Shown here in pieces: positions 9,486 through 18,976 of a DNA stretch of 64,000 bases. How positions within the stretch are numbered: position 1 is the stretch's first letter; every line of letters starts with the position of its first letter. The notes under the pieces are model-generated. The model made no database searches and had not been told where the DNA came from. It saw nothing but the letters and a program-made list of their open reading frames with translations. Position numbers and translations under genes: made by a program. The stretch covers positions 124,001-188,000 of the forward strand of contig NZ_FNGV01000002.1 of assembly GCF_900103215.1 (NCBI RefSeq). Reading direction: 5' to 3'. The DNA is from Kriegella aquimaris (GTDB taxonomy: Bacteria; Bacteroidota; Bacteroidia; Flavobacteriales; Flavobacteriaceae).

Positions 9486-11669
9486 CTACTTCTTGGTTTC
9501 CCTCAGTAAAACTTTATTTGGTAGTTCTCTGAACCCCATATTGTAAAAGGTAAAGGCAAAGATATCAGCATATTGTTCAATAGTTTTACTTATAGGCGTT
9601 CCCGCACCATGACCCGCATTGGTTTCGATCCTAATAAGGGTAGGGTTGGTTCCCGACTGATTTTCTTGCAGCTCTGCGGCAAACTTAAAACTATGTGCGG
9701 GTACCACACGGTCGTCATGATCACCCGTCGTTACCAATGTGGCAGGGTATGAAGTGCCTTTTTTTACATTGTGAACGGGAGAATAGCCTTTTAAATAATT
9801 GAACATTGCTTGGCTTTCTTCTGCCGTGCCATAATCATAGGCCCACCCGGCACCAGCGGTAAACGTATGGTATCGAAGCATGTCTAAAACGCCGACGGCA
9901 GGAAGGGCTACTTTCATTAGGTCTGGTCGCTGTGTCATCGTAGCACCGACGAGCAGACCACCGTTAGAACCTCCGCGAATGGCTAAATAATCTGATGAGG
10001 TATACTTCTTGTCAATTAGATACTCCGCCGCAGCGATAAAGTCGTCGAAGACATTTTGCTTTTTAAGTTTTGTCCCCGCATCATGCCATACTTTTCCATA
10101 TTCGCCACCACCACGAAGGTTGGGAACGGCATAAACACCACCTTGTTCAAACCAAACTGCATTGACAATATTAAAAGCAGGGGTAAGGCTTATGTTGAAT
10201 CCACCATAACCGTAAAGCAAAGTCGGATTTTTTCCGTTTAAGGCCAACCCTTTTTTATGGGTTATAATCATGGGTACCTTTGTACCGTCCTTAGAAGTAT
10301 AGAATATTTGGTAAGACTCATAATCTTCAGGATTAAAATCTATTTCGGGTTTCCAATACGTTTCATATTCCCCAGTTTCTACATTGAATTTGTAAGAAGA
10401 TCCCGGCATAATATAGTTGGTAAAGGAAAAATAGAATTCCGTATCCTCCTTTTTTCCACCAAATCCGGCAGCACTTCCCACACCTGGAAGCTTTACTTGG
10501 CGAATCAATTCTCCATCATAATCGTATTGAAGTACTTTAGAGATCGCATCGACCAGATACTCCGCGAAAAAATAACCGCCACCCGTATTTGGGCTGAGTA
10601 CGTTTTCGGTTTCTGGTATAAAATCGACCCAATTATCTGGGGCTGGGTCAGCAGCATCTACCATCACTATTTTTTTGTTCGGGGCATTTCTATTGGTTAC
10701 GATAAAGAGCTTCGAACCTACGTTCTCGATGAGGTAGTTGTCTGATTCGGTATCATCGACTATAGTTGTCAAATGGGCACTTGGGTTATTCAGGTCTTGA
10801 ATAAAAAGTTTGTTTCCAGACGTAGAGGTAGCCGCTGAAATCGTTAAGTATTTTTGGTCCTCAGTGACGTTAGCGCCGATATATCGATGATTTTCTGCTG
10901 GTTTGCCACCAAAAATAAGCGCATCATCCTTTTGCGGAGTGCCTAGTTTATGAAAGTAGACCTTGTGCTGGTCTGTCTTGGCAGAAAGTTCGCTGCCCTT
11001 GGGTTTGTCATAACTTGAATAATAAAATCCCTTATTACCAAGCCACGATAGGCCACTAAATTTGATGTCGACTAATGTGTCTTCAACAATTTGCATTGTT
11101 TCGGTATCGATTACAATGCCCTTACGCCAATCACTGCCCCCTTCTGAAATCAAATAGGCCGCCAAAGAACCATCTTTTGTAAAGCTCAGACTCGCCAAAG
11201 ACGTGGTTCCCTCTTTAGAAAAGGTATTGGGGTCTAAAAAAACGGTAGGTTCTTCATTTTCCTTTTTGCGATAAATTACATACTGGTTTTGCAAACCATC
11301 GTTCTTATAAAAGTAAATGTATTCACCTTCTTTAAAGGGAGCTCCCAGTTTTTCGTAGTTCCAGAGTTTTTCAAGTCTATTTTTTAGATCATCACGAAAC
11401 GGAATTTGGTTTAAGTATTCCGAAGTAACAATATTCTGCTCTTTGACCCAAGCTTCGGTTTCTTCGCTTCGGTCATCCTCTAGCCAACGGTAGGGGTCTT
11501 TGACAACAGTTCCGAAATAGGTGTCGATGGAATCAACTTTTTTAGTTGGGGGATAATGCACGATTAAAGTATTTTGCGTTTTGACATTATTGAGATGGTC
11601 TTTGGTCTTTTTCGAAGAACCGCAAGCGGCAAGCAATATTAGAATAAAAAGAGAGATTACATTCTTCAT
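9486..11669 (-). CDS. Prolyl oligopeptidase family (S9A) lipoprotein
   Basis: A 727-residue serine peptidase that cuts short peptides after proline. I place the start at 11669, where [16 protein letters not shown] gives a lipoprotein signal with Cys16 as the lipidated residue; the open frame continues 51 bases upstream without a better start. The N-terminal half is the seven-bladed propeller typical of the family (e.g. [13 protein letters not shown] near the start). The C-terminal alpha/beta-hydrolase domain has the nucleophile Ser568 in RGGSNGG, an Asp in GDHDDRV and His687 in NAGHG. The whole triad is present, so it should be active in the periplasm or on a membrane face. It stands alone, downstream of the asd terminator. 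Confidence 0.94.
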   Translation of the reverse strand: MKNVISLFILILLAACGSSKKTKDHLNNVKTQNTLIVHYPPTKKVDSIDTYFGTVVKDPYRWLEDDRSEETEAWVKEQNIVTSEYLNQIPFRDDLKNRLEKLWNYEKLGAPFKEGEYIYFYKNDGLQNQYVIYRKKENEEPTVFLDPNTFSKEGTTSLASLSFTKDGSLAAYLISEGGSDWRKGIVIDTETMQIVEDTLVDIKFSGLSWLGNKGFYYSSYDKPKGSELSAKTDQHKVYFHKLGTPQKDDALIFGGKPAENHRYIGANVTEDQKYLTISAATSTSGNKLFIQDLNNPSAHLTTIVDDTESDNYLIENVGSKLFIVTNRNAPNKKIVMVDAADPAPDNWVDFIPETENVLSPNTGGGYFFAEYLVDAISKVLQYDYDGELIRQVKLPGVGSAAGFGGKKEDTEFYFSFTNYIMPGSSYKFNVETGEYETYWKPEIDFNPEDYESYQIFYTSKDGTKVPMIITHKKGLALNGKNPTLLYGYGGFNISLTPAFNIVNAVWFEQGGVYAVPNLRGGGEYGKVWHDAGTKLKKQNVFDDFIAAAEYLIDKKYTSSDYLAIRGGSNGGLLVGATMTQRPDLMKVALPAVGVLDMLRYHTFTAGAGWAYDYGTAEESQAMFNYLKGYSPVHNVKKGTSYPATLVTTGDHDDRVVPAHSFKFAAELQENQSGTNPTLIRIETNAGHGAGTPISKTIEQYADIFAFTFYNMGFRELPNKVLLRETKK

Positions 11670-11701
11670 TATTTCAGAATTGACAACATCGAAAATAGCA
11701 C

Positions 11702-11738
11702 AAAAAAACCTTTGGAACATCTACGTTACAAAGGTTTT
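11702..11738 (-). terminator. Intrinsic terminator after asd
   Basis: On the minus strand a perfect 10-bp stem (AAAACCTTTG pairing with CAAAGGTTTT, arms at 11729-11738 and 11705-11714) is followed by a run of T. It lies about 25 bases after the asd stop and before the peptidase start, so it should end the asd transcript. Confidence 0.8.
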
Positions 11739-11762
11739 AACTTTCTTAAATCGAAAATTGGT

Positions 11763-12752
11763 TTACACCAGATCATTTGCCACTAAGTACTCGGCAATCT
11801 GCACGGCATTAGTAGCGGCTCCTTTTCTTAGGTTATCGGCAACAATCCACATATTCAAGGTATTTCGTTGTGTTTCATCACGACGAATACGACCGACGAA
11901 TACTTCGTCTTTATCATGCGCATAAATCGGCATGGGGTAAGTATTGGTATCAGGATTGTCTTGGACCGTTACTCCAGAACTTTCGTTAAGCAGACGCCTC
12001 ACCTCGTTCAAGTCAAAATCATTTTCAAATTCTACGTTGACCGATTCTGAATGGCCGCCAGCTGTAGGAATTCGAACAGCTGTAGCAGTCACAGAGAAAC
12101 TGCGATCATTAAATATCTTCTGCGGCTCTTGCGCCAGTTTCATTTCTTCTTTGGTATAACCATTTTCCATAAAAACATCGCAATGGGGCAATGCGTTTCT
12201 TCCGATGGGGTAAGGGTAGGCCATTTCGCCTGAAATACCTGCTATCTCATTCTCCAATTGGCGGACCGCCTTGACTCCCGTACCAGATACCGATTGGTAT
12301 GTGGAGACTACTACGCGTTTCATTTTATATTTCTTGTGTAATGGGGCCAATGCCATTACCATTTGGATGGTAGAGCAATTGGGGTTGGCAATGATTTTGT
12401 CGGCTTTGGTCAATTCATTGGCATTAATTTCTGGAACCACCAATTTTTTTGTGGGATCCATACGCCAAGCTGAGGAATTGTCTACCACTGTAGTTCCCAC
12501 CTCGGCGAATTTGGGGGCCCATTCCAATGAAGTGTCCCCGCCTGCTGAGAAAATGGCGATGTCAGGTTTAGCCGCAACGGCATCTTCCAAACCAATAATG
12601 GCGTATTCTTTTCCCTTAAAAGGCAATTTTTTTCCTACGGACCTTTCCGAAGCGACCAATAATAATTCCGTTATCGGAAAATTGCGCTCGGCCAGTACTT
12701 TCAACATTACTTCACCTACCATTCCGGTGGCGCCTACAACAGCTACTTTCAT
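11763..12752 (-). CDS. asd: Aspartate-semialdehyde dehydrogenase
   Basis: A 329-residue enzyme that reduces aspartyl phosphate to aspartate semialdehyde with NADPH, the branch point to diaminopimelate/lysine, threonine and methionine. The N-terminal GATGMVGEVM is the Rossmann nucleotide-binding loop. The active-site cysteine is Cys126 in NPNCSTIQ, and the acid/base His lies in RIPTAGGHSESV. Length and motifs are standard for the bacterial Asd family. It is monocistronic: a TAnnTTTG promoter lies just upstream (12773-12780) and a strong hairpin terminator follows its stop. Confidence 0.96.
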   Translation of the reverse strand: MKVAVVGATGMVGEVMLKVLAERNFPITELLLVASERSVGKKLPFKGKEYAIIGLEDAVAAKPDIAIFSAGGDTSLEWAPKFAEVGTTVVDNSSAWRMDPTKKLVVPEINANELTKADKIIANPNCSTIQMVMALAPLHKKYKMKRVVVSTYQSVSGTGVKAVRQLENEIAGISGEMAYPYPIGRNALPHCDVFMENGYTKEEMKLAQEPQKIFNDRSFSVTATAVRIPTAGGHSESVNVEFENDFDLNEVRRLLNESSGVTVQDNPDTNTYPMPIYAHDKDEVFVGRIRRDETQRNTLNMWIVADNLRKGAATNAVQIAEYLVANDLV

Positions 12753-12772
12753 ATCACTTTATTTATGAGCGA

Positions 12773-12780
12773 CAAATGTA
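12773..12780 (-). promoter_or_regulatory. Bacteroidota-type promoter of asd
   Basis: The minus strand reads TACATTTG, an exact TAnnTTTG -7 element, with a TTG about 20 bases further upstream as the -33 element. It lies 20 bases before the asd ATG, predicting a leader of about 15 nt. Confidence 0.6.
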
Positions 12781-12871
12781 CTGCAACAGGTATTGTCTTG
12801 CAAGCACGATAATTAAGATTTATTAAAAATATAACAAAATGTTATATAAATAACATTATTGCAAAAAATAA

Positions 12872-12903
12872 CCGCAGATCTAGTAGCGAAACTAGGTCTG
12901 CGG
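12872..12903 (-). terminator. Intrinsic terminator after mscL
   Basis: Arms CCGCAGATCTAGT (12872-12884) and ACTAGGTCTGCGG (12891-12903) form a 13-bp stem with a single G-T pair and a six-base loop. On the minus strand it is followed by TTATTTTTTG. It closes the tdk-alr-mscL transcript. The plus side also has a short T run. Confidence 0.8.
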
Positions 12904-12955
12904 CTTTTGAAATTAAAGCTGCGGTGCAGCGGATATATTCAATCCAATAATGGAT

Positions 12956-13366
12956 TTATTTTTTCTTCAATAAATCACGTATTTCTATCAACAAATCCTC
13001 CTGTGTTGGTCCAGCTGGAGTTTCTTCGACAACTTCAGCAGGTTTTTTCATCTTGTTGTAAGCTTTGATTATGAGAAACATCACAAAACCAACTATTATT
13101 AAGTTAACAATGGTGTTGACCCACGCACCCCATCGGATGGCGTTCTCGGCCACAAAGCCAGCTTCTCCTGCTACACCTGTAGCCGGTGTCAATATTACCT
13201 TTAAATTGGCGAAATCGACTCCACCTGCAAAATGCCCAACAATTGGCATAATGATGTCACCGACAAATCCGTTCACGACCAAGCCCACTGCGCCTGCCAT
13301 GATAACTGCAACGGCAAATTCGATGACGTTGCCGGTCATAATAAAATCTTTAAACTCTTTTAGCAT
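12956..13366 (-). CDS. mscL: Large-conductance mechanosensitive channel MscL
   Basis: A 136-residue inner-membrane channel that opens under high membrane tension to release solutes after osmotic down-shock. The N-terminal amphipathic helix (MLKEFKDFIMTGNVIEFAVAV) leads into TM1 (~15-45, with the glycine-rich pore lining GAVGLVVNGFVGDIIMP). A periplasmic loop follows, then TM2 (~75-100, VNTIVNLIIVGFVMFLIIKAYN) and a charged C-terminal helix ending DLLKKK. Size and order match the family. It follows alr by 71 bases and is last in the tdk-alr-mscL set before a terminator. Confidence 0.96.
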   Translation of the reverse strand: MLKEFKDFIMTGNVIEFAVAVIMAGAVGLVVNGFVGDIIMPIVGHFAGGVDFANLKVILTPATGVAGEAGFVAENAIRWGAWVNTIVNLIIVGFVMFLIIKAYNKMKKPAEVVEETPAGPTQEDLLIEIRDLLKKK

Positions 13367-13437
13367 GTTTTAAATTTTTAATGGTTATTCTCTGCAATGT
13401 AGTTAAAAAGGTCTTTGGTTCAAAGAGATACATTTAT

Positions 13438-14547
13438 TTAATGATCGATACACACTCTCTTTACGCGTTGCGAAATTCCGGTTAACAGTTCATAGGAAAT
13501 CGTTTTTGCTCCTGTAGCCATCTCGTCGGCGGTAGGGTCTTCCCCGAAAATCACCACTTCATCGCCTTCTTCGCAATTCAATCCGGTGATGTCGATCATA
13601 ATCATATCCATACAAACGTTACCAATAATAGGGGCTTTCTTCCCATTAACGGAAACAAATGCTTTTCCATTTCCATATTGCCTGCCAATGCCATCAGCGT
13701 GTCCCAAGGGAAGGGTTGCCGTAAATCTTTCGTTGGAAGAAATATAGGCCCGATTGTAGCCTACGCTTTCTTCAGGCAAAATTCTATGAATTTGTGAAAT
13801 GGCGGTCTTTAAAGTGGCTACAGGCTTTAACTGTTTATCGATCTCGGTGTCGTTGCCGAATCCGTATAGGCCGATTCCGCTTCTGACCATGTCGAATTGT
13901 GCTTTAGGATAGTTAATAATGCCCGATGTATTCAAAATATGTTTAAATACAACACGGCCCAATTTATTTTCCATTGCCGTCGCAATCCTTTTAAAAGTGT
14001 CGATTTGTTGCAAAGTGAAGACTTTTTCATTCAAATCTTCCGAAGCAGCCAAATGCGAAAAGATAGAGACCATTTTTATTTCCCGACTGTTCTCCAGTAC
14101 TTCTAGGACAGTATCCACCTCGTTTTCCCCAAAACCCAATCTGTTAAGGCCAGTATTGAATTTGATATGCACGGGATAGTCTTTTAGACCTTCGTTTTGG
14201 ACAAGTTTTAAAAATTCGTTCAAAATCTTGGTAGAATACAAGCTTGGCTCAAGACGGTGTTTGAGCAATACATCAAAATTAGCCGCCTGTGGATGCAGTA
14301 CCAATATGGGCAATTTAATTCCTGCATCCCTAAGAACAACTCCTTCGCTGGCATAAGCAACTGCAAAATAATCTACCCCTATGCTCTGTAACTTTAATGA
14401 AATTTTTACGGCATCACTGCCATACGCGAAAGCTTTTACAACCCCTAGAAACTTTGTGGTCGGTTCTAATCTTGAGCGTAAATGGTTGTAATTGTGTTCT
14501 AGAGCGTTTAAGTTGAGCTCTAATATCGTTTGGTTAGCTTTGGGCAT
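13438..14547 (-). CDS. alr: Alanine racemase
   Basis: A PLP enzyme that interconverts L- and D-alanine for peptidoglycan. From the ATG at 14547 it has 369 residues. An upstream in-frame ATG at 14589 would add 14 residues but lies deeper inside tdk, and [20 protein letters not shown] fits the family start better. Lys38 in [11 protein letters not shown] is the PLP-binding lysine, the second catalytic base is the Tyr in ESVGYNRAY, and [12 protein letters not shown] is a conserved C-terminal strand. In many Bacteroidota Alr is fused to a MurF-like domain; here it is a stand-alone racemase. Its start overlaps the end of tdk by 14 bases, implying translational coupling in one operon. Confidence 0.95.
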   Translation of the reverse strand: MPKANQTILELNLNALEHNYNHLRSRLEPTTKFLGVVKAFAYGSDAVKISLKLQSIGVDYFAVAYASEGVVLRDAGIKLPILVLHPQAANFDVLLKHRLEPSLYSTKILNEFLKLVQNEGLKDYPVHIKFNTGLNRLGFGENEVDTVLEVLENSREIKMVSIFSHLAASEDLNEKVFTLQQIDTFKRIATAMENKLGRVVFKHILNTSGIINYPKAQFDMVRSGIGLYGFGNDTEIDKQLKPVATLKTAISQIHRILPEESVGYNRAYISSNERFTATLPLGHADGIGRQYGNGKAFVSVNGKKAPIIGNVCMDMIMIDITGLNCEEGDEVVIFGEDPTADEMATGAKTISYELLTGISQRVKRVCIDH

Positions 14548-15184
14548 CGGTATTCTTTTTGTTTTCCAAAACCTCTTCGTCGGCAACATTCATATGTTTT
14601 ACTTTTTCTTTTAACATGGCTTTGTAATAGGCAGACCTACTCAAAGGCTCATATTCTCCTGTTTCACCTAACAACACCAGATTATCATTGCTTGATTTTC
14701 TGTAACTGTAATTGGCTAGGTTTCCGGTTCGGGTGCATATGGCATGTACTTTGGTTACATATTCCGCAGTGGCCATCAAAGCGGGCATAGGCCCAAAAGG
14801 ATTTCCTTTAAAATCCATATCGAGGCCAGCAACGATAACACGAACACCTTTGTTGGCCAAATCATTGCAAACCGTAACAATTTCATCATCAAAAAATTGC
14901 GCTTCGTCGATTCCGATAACATCACAAGTATCGCCCAAAATACGAATATTGGCCGCCGCAGGAACTGGAGTCGATCTGATTTCATTGGCATCATGCGAAA
15001 CCACCATATCTTCGTGATATCGAGTATCGACGATAGGCTTAAAGATTTCCACCTTTTGCTTGGCGAACTGTGCACGCTTTAATCTACGTATGAGTTCCTC
15101 GGTCTTTCCGGAGAACATAGACCCGCAGATAACCTCTATCCAACCGAATTGTTCCTGATTATTAACGGTATTTTCAAGAAACAT
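14534..15184 (-). CDS. tdk: Thymidine kinase (type II) lacking most of its zinc-site cysteines
   Basis: A 216-residue enzyme that phosphorylates thymidine for salvage. The P-loop is GSMFSGKT (21-28), the catalytic Glu94 lies in GIDEAQFF, and the lasso/substrate loop is near [10 protein letters not shown]. In well-studied homologues four cysteines in two CxxC pairs bind a structural zinc. Here only Cys150 remains: Thr153, Ser182 and Ala185 stand at the other three places. The rest of the fold is intact, and such loss seems to be a lineage trait rather than decay (my recollection, not tested here). It is first in the tdk-alr-mscL operon. Confidence 0.94.
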   Translation of the reverse strand: MFLENTVNNQEQFGWIEVICGSMFSGKTEELIRRLKRAQFAKQKVEIFKPIVDTRYHEDMVVSHDANEIRSTPVPAAANIRILGDTCDVIGIDEAQFFDDEIVTVCNDLANKGVRVIVAGLDMDFKGNPFGPMPALMATAEYVTKVHAICTRTGNLANYSYRKSSNDNLVLLGETGEYEPLSRSAYYKAMLKEKVKHMNVADEEVLENKKNTDAQS

Positions 15185-15284
15185 TTTGTAATTTTAGACG
15201 AAAATAAGGTGTTTTTTCGTTCTTATTATAGCGAACATAAAATTAACTAAAAGAAAGCCGTTTTAGGAGAATAAAATTCAAGCG

Positions 15285-15974
15285 ATGAAAAGAAAGTTGA
15301 AAGAAGAGTTGATAAAGATGTCCACTGACATTATCACCTCCCGGGATATGAACAATGTGGCCGAGTTATATGAGGGTGCCAAAAACCTTTATGAAAAATT
15401 GGCGGTACTAAAGTTTATCGATGAAGAATTGAATGAGATGGAGGTAGATGTCTCAAAAAATGTAATCGCCTCGAAATTTGAGGTTATGGCAAATGCCGTG
15501 CTCAATGCGAATTCATCCGTTCCGGAAACCAATCCGCATGAAGAAGACATTATGACGCCAGGAATGGATACGATCAAGCATATTGTTTCTGAAATGCCCA
15601 GTGATACACCGGTCGATGAGGTATTGGCAGAATTTTTGGCCAAGCCACAGTATATGAAAAATGATAAGGAACTTTTTATGCCGCCAAATGATAGCGGTAA
15701 AAAGAAAGAAGCCGGTCAAAAATCAGTAAATGATGCCATGACCAATAAAGACATTAAAGTAGACCTTAACAATAGACTGGCGTTTGTAAAACATCTATTC
15801 GACGGTAGCATGGAAGACTATAATCGTGTGCTTTCGCAATTGAACACTATCGAATCGGAAGAGCGGTCAGTGGCCTTTATAAATAATTTAGTGCGACCAG
15901 AATATAATAATTGGGTAGGCAAAGAAGAATATGTAAATCGATTTATGGCACTGATCGAACGAAGGTTCGCGTAA
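15285..15974 (+). CDS. Uncharacterised 229-residue cytoplasmic protein
   Basis: I do not recognise a named family. The protein is soluble, acidic and mostly helical by composition, with no signal peptide or membrane segment. An N-terminal helical region (~1-80, with a heptad-like stretch around AELYEGAKNLYEKLAVLKFIDEELNEME) is joined by a low-complexity Lys-rich linker (~140-155) to a second helical domain (~160-229, LAFVKHLFDGSMEDYNRVLSQL). It faces away from tdk and ends before a good terminator (16006-16037), so it is a single-gene unit. Codon use matches its neighbours, which supports a real gene. No function can be given. Confidence 0.8.
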   Translation: MKRKLKEELIKMSTDIITSRDMNNVAELYEGAKNLYEKLAVLKFIDEELNEMEVDVSKNVIASKFEVMANAVLNANSSVPETNPHEEDIMTPGMDTIKHIVSEMPSDTPVDEVLAEFLAKPQYMKNDKELFMPPNDSGKKKEAGQKSVNDAMTNKDIKVDLNNRLAFVKHLFDGSMEDYNRVLSQLNTIESEERSVAFINNLVRPEYNNWVGKEEYVNRFMALIERRFA

Positions 15975-16005
15975 TCAATTAGTAGTCAATACACTTAAAT
16001 CATAC

Positions 16006-16037
16006 AAGTCGAAAGTTGGTAAATCAGCTTTCGACTT
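16006..16037 (+). terminator. Intrinsic terminator
   Basis: AAGTCGAAAG (16006-16015) pairs perfectly with CTTTCGACTT (16028-16037) across a 12-base loop, followed by CTTATTTTT. It ends the transcript of the 229-residue protein, 14 bases before the rsmI start. Confidence 0.75.
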
Positions 16038-16051
16038 CTTATTTTTAGCAA

Positions 16052-16723
16052 ATGGGAAAATTGTTTATAGTACCTACCCCAATAGGTAATTTAGAAGATA
16101 TTACCCTACGGGCGATAAAGGTTTTGAAAACCGTTGATGTGATTTTGGCAGAGGATACACGAACAAGCGGTAAACTGCTACAACATTATGATATTGGCAC
16201 ACCTATGCAATCGCATCACATGCATAACGAGCATAAGACTGTCGAGGGTCTCGTAAGACGACTGGAGGCTGGTGAGGAAATGGCTCTTATTTCAGATGCA
16301 GGTACCCCGGCGATATCAGACCCCGGATTTTTATTGACACGCCTTTGCGTAGAAAAAGGTGTCGCCGTTGAATGCCTCCCGGGAGCAACCGCTTTTGTTC
16401 CGGCTTTGGTCAACAGTGGCCTACCCAATGACCGATTTATTTTCGAGGGTTTTCTTCCGCCAAAAAAAGGGCGCCAAACCAGATTATTGGCTTTGGCCGA
16501 AGAAGTCCGAACGATGGTATTTTATGAATCGCCCCACAAATTGCTTAAAACATTAGGTCATTTCATTGAATACTTCGGGGAAGATAGATTGGTATCCGTT
16601 TCAAGGGAGCTGACCAAATTATATGAGGAAACTGTTCGCGGCACGGCAAAGGAAGTTTTGGAGTATTACACCGAAAAGCCGCCCAAAGGAGAAATTGTAA
16701 TTGTAGTCGCAGGAAAAAAATAA
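16052..16723 (+). CDS. rsmI: 16S rRNA (cytidine1402-2'-O)-methyltransferase
   Basis: A 223-residue SAM-dependent tetrapyrrole-methylase-fold enzyme that 2'-O-methylates C1402 in the 16S rRNA decoding centre. Visible family marks are the N-terminal LFIVPTPIGNLEDITLRA, the loop ILAEDTRTSGKLL, the glycine-rich LISDAGTPAISDPG and VECLPGATAFVPALVNSGLP. The C-terminal end GEIVIVVAG is typical; some homologues are longer by a small extra domain that is absent here. It is the first of three closely packed genes (gaps of 5 and 9 bases), with the HopJ-like and UDG-like genes behind it. Confidence 0.95.
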   Translation: MGKLFIVPTPIGNLEDITLRAIKVLKTVDVILAEDTRTSGKLLQHYDIGTPMQSHHMHNEHKTVEGLVRRLEAGEEMALISDAGTPAISDPGFLLTRLCVEKGVAVECLPGATAFVPALVNSGLPNDRFIFEGFLPPKKGRQTRLLALAEEVRTMVFYESPHKLLKTLGHFIEYFGEDRLVSVSRELTKLYEETVRGTAKEVLEYYTEKPPKGEIVIVVAGKK

Positions 16724-16728
16724 TCTAA

Positions 16729-17073
16729 ATGAAACTGGAAACATTTGAGAAAAAAATAAAGGAAACGCCCGCTTTGGTAACATTCTCAGAAACCATGGCC
16801 GTTATTGACGAAAACTACATATTTGAGCCTACTGCCTTTACGAATGGGAACTTACAAAATGAAAGTGGACAAAACTCGGGTTCCTGCAAATTATTAGCGT
16901 TTGCGAAAAGACAAGCATTTACAAAAGAGGAAACATTGGTGTGCTTTGGGGGCTATTATTTTGATGATGTATTGAATAACAGCACTGGTACCGACCATCA
17001 AAATATTAGAAATTTTATGAGAACAGGTTTTGAGGGACTTACTTTTGAGAAGAATCCGTTGAAAGAAAGGTAG
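16729..17073 (+). CDS. HopJ-family small protein
   Basis: A 114-residue protein that matches the family named after the Pseudomonas effector HopJ. The block FEPTAFTNGNLQNESGQNSG and SCKLLAFAKRQ, then CFGGYYFDDVL, is the family core. The family is widespread in free-living bacteria, and nothing here suggests secretion: there is no signal peptide and no type III system in the window. It is tightly packed between rsmI and a UDG-superfamily gene, so a general metabolic or stress role is more likely than an effector role. The biochemical function is unknown. Confidence 0.8.
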   Translation: MKLETFEKKIKETPALVTFSETMAVIDENYIFEPTAFTNGNLQNESGQNSGSCKLLAFAKRQAFTKEETLVCFGGYYFDDVLNNSTGTDHQNIRNFMRTGFEGLTFEKNPLKER

Positions 17074-17082
17074 CTTATAGGC

Positions 17083-17658
17083 ATGCAAGAACTACTATCT
17101 GAAATACGAAGTTGTGAAGTTTGTAAGGCTCATTTGCCTTTAGGGCCGAGACCTATTGTCGCGGCACACGAGGAAGCTAAGATTGTCATTGTCGGTCAGG
17201 CACCCGGTACGAAAGTACACCAAACGGGTGTTCCGTGGGACGATCCTAGTGGGCGACAACTGAGAAAATGGTTGGGCGTTACCGATGAGGTATTTTACGA
17301 TGAAACCAAAATCGCCCTTATCCCTATGGGGTTTTGTTATCCTGGAAAAGGCAAAAGTGGTGATTTGCCGCCCCGCCCCGAATGTGCCCCACTTTGGCAC
17401 GAGCCCTTGTTCAGTAAAATCCCAAGTATAGAATTGATCGTGGTAATCGGGAGCTATGCCCAAGGCTACTATTTGAAAGAAAAGCGGGAGAAGAATTTGA
17501 CGGGGACCGTTAAAATGTATAAAAACTATTTGCCCCGCTATTTCCCGTTACCACACCCCTCTCCAAGAAATCGATTTTGGCAAAGTAAAAATCCATGGTT
17601 TGAGGAAGAGGTTGTGCCGGAGTTGCAGAAAAGAGTTTTGAATATTCTAAGTAATTAA
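17083..17658 (+). CDS. Uracil-DNA glycosylase superfamily protein
   Basis: A 191-residue protein with the fold and motifs of the UDG superfamily. Motif A-like VGQAPGTKVHQTGVPWDD follows an N-terminal CEVCKAHLPLGPRPI segment, and HPSPRNRFW is the motif B-like loop near the C-terminus. The two cysteines near the start (SCEVC) resemble the beginning of the iron-sulfur-binding family 4/5 enzymes, but only two of the four ligands are evident. It likely belongs to the small group of uncharacterised UDG-like proteins rather than classical Ung. It lies nine bases after the HopJ-like gene in the rsmI transcript. Activity on uracil is not certain. Confidence 0.82.
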   Translation: MQELLSEIRSCEVCKAHLPLGPRPIVAAHEEAKIVIVGQAPGTKVHQTGVPWDDPSGRQLRKWLGVTDEVFYDETKIALIPMGFCYPGKGKSGDLPPRPECAPLWHEPLFSKIPSIELIVVIGSYAQGYYLKEKREKNLTGTVKMYKNYLPRYFPLPHPSPRNRFWQSKNPWFEEEVVPELQKRVLNILSN

Positions 17659-17707
17659 CAAATTTGTTTGTGGTGATTTAGCATCAAAGCCGTTTCCCAA
17701 ACCAACA

Positions 17708-18298
17708 TTAAACATGTTTCCCTTTTTCCCATCCGTATTTTTTTAAATATTGATTTCCGCTTTCCATGGCTCCATCTTCGAGTGGAGTGGCCATAGAATC
17801 GTTCCAGCGGTTGAGAAACCCGAACAGAGAAATAACCCCGAGCATTTCCACAATCTCTCCATCGTTCCAATATTTACACAGGTTGTTTTTGATTTTAGCG
17901 GTGACGGTATTGGGCACTTGGGAAGCGGCGAGCGCAAATTCAAGAGCGACGCGCTCTGCATCGGAAAAGGCCGGATGGGTACGGTATTCCCAGATATTAT
18001 CTAATTGCTCTTGGCTTGCCCCATACCGTTCTGCGGCTCGAATAGCATGGGCTTGGCAGTAGCGACAACCAGTGGCGTTGCTGCTTACCCAGGCAATCAT
18101 TCGTTTCAAGGCGGAAGTTACGCCACCTTCATTGGCCATAACGGCCTTGTTGAGGTTGATAAAGGCTTTTGAAATCGCAGGGCGATGCTGCATGGTCAAG
18201 ACTGAATTAGGACAAAACCCCAAGGTTTCATCAAAGAACTCGGCCAGTTCCTTGGTTTCGGAATCGTGTTTCGAATCAAGAGGGTTTACTAGGGGCAT
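17708..18298 (-). CDS. AhpD-like carboxymuconolactone decarboxylase family protein
   Basis: A 196-residue all-helical protein of the AhpD/CMD superfamily, of the type often annotated as peroxidase-related. The redox motif is clear: SSNATGCRYCQAHAIRAAERYG, i.e. C-x2-C-x2-H with both cysteines. A second half (~95-170) carries the paired helices NIWEYRTHPAFSDAERVALEF and LFGFLNRWNDSMATP. Members use the CxxC to reduce peroxides or disulfides; the natural substrate here is unknown. It is monocistronic, convergent with the UDG-like gene and divergent from an OsmC-family gene. Both neighbours of the divergent region are thiol-peroxide type proteins, which hints at shared oxidative-stress duty (inference). 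Confidence 0.88.
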   Translation of the reverse strand: MPLVNPLDSKHDSETKELAEFFDETLGFCPNSVLTMQHRPAISKAFINLNKAVMANEGGVTSALKRMIAWVSSNATGCRYCQAHAIRAAERYGASQEQLDNIWEYRTHPAFSDAERVALEFALAASQVPNTVTAKIKNNLCKYWNDGEIVEMLGVISLFGFLNRWNDSMATPLEDGAMESGNQYLKKYGWEKGKHV

Positions 18299-18426
18299 AT
18301 CGATTCTATTACGTTCTTAAACTAAACATTTAGTAGGGGATCATTTCAAATTATAATTAAAGATAATTAATTCAGTTAACATTCTGAATTAATAGGGCTA
18401 GGGAATGTGATGCTGTTTCTTTTGTT

Positions 18427-18434
18427 TATTTTTG
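18427..18434 (+). promoter_or_regulatory. Candidate promoter of the OsmC-family gene
   Basis: TATTTTTG fits the TAnnTTTG -7 consensus and lies 19 bases before the ATG at 18453, giving a leader of about 12 nt. No convincing -33 TTG is seen at the right distance. Confidence 0.45.
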
Positions 18435-18452
18435 AATATTAAAAATATAATT

Positions 18453-18881
18453 ATGGGTACCACAAATCATATAACGACCAAATGGTTGGGAAAAAAGGCA
18501 TTTGAAAGCAATAACCCTTCAGGGTTAAACTTTAAAATCGATGCAAGTCCTGATGATGGCGGCGAGGGTAGTGGTTTACGCCCAAAGGCTTTAATGTTGT
18601 CAGCTTTGGCCGGTTGCTCGGGGCTAGATGTCGCAGGGCTAATAAAAAAGATGAAGTTGGAAGTGGACGATTTTCATATTGAAACAATAGCCAATCTAAC
18701 AGATGAGCATCCAAAATATTATGATGCTGTTGTCGTCGAATACCATTTTCATGGCAATAACCTCAACGAGAAAAAATTGCAACGGGCGGTAGACCTCTCC
18801 GTAGAAAAATATTGTGGGGTGATGGAGATGTTTCGTCGTTTCGCTAAAATGGAAATCAAGACCTTCTTTCACAAGAAATAA
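18453..18881 (+). CDS. OsmC/Ohr-family protein
   Basis: A 142-residue protein of the OsmC family, thiol-dependent hydroperoxide reductases. I start at the ATG at 18453; an upstream TTG in frame overlaps the promoter element. The family pattern is visible: an N-terminal strand region with DASPDDGGEGSGLRPKALMLSALAGCSGLD holding the first active-site-type cysteine, then the central helix, and a second cysteine in VEKYCGVMEMF. The sequence is closer to the general OsmC/YhfA-like branch than to Ohr proper. It stands alone and divergent from the AhpD-like gene. Confidence 0.9.
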   Translation: MGTTNHITTKWLGKKAFESNNPSGLNFKIDASPDDGGEGSGLRPKALMLSALAGCSGLDVAGLIKKMKLEVDDFHIETIANLTDEHPKYYDAVVVEYHFHGNNLNEKKLQRAVDLSVEKYCGVMEMFRRFAKMEIKTFFHKK

Positions 18882-18976
18882 TTAGGTTTTCGCAGATGAA
18901 GAAAGAGTAATTTGTAGCTAAGAACTATGAGCAATTGATAGCCTTGCATCTAGTGAAAAATGTATATATTAATTGA

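Noticed and set aside
16729-17073. A type III secretion effector
   Set aside because: Only the family name suggests it; no secretion system, chaperone or signal is present and the context is housekeeping.
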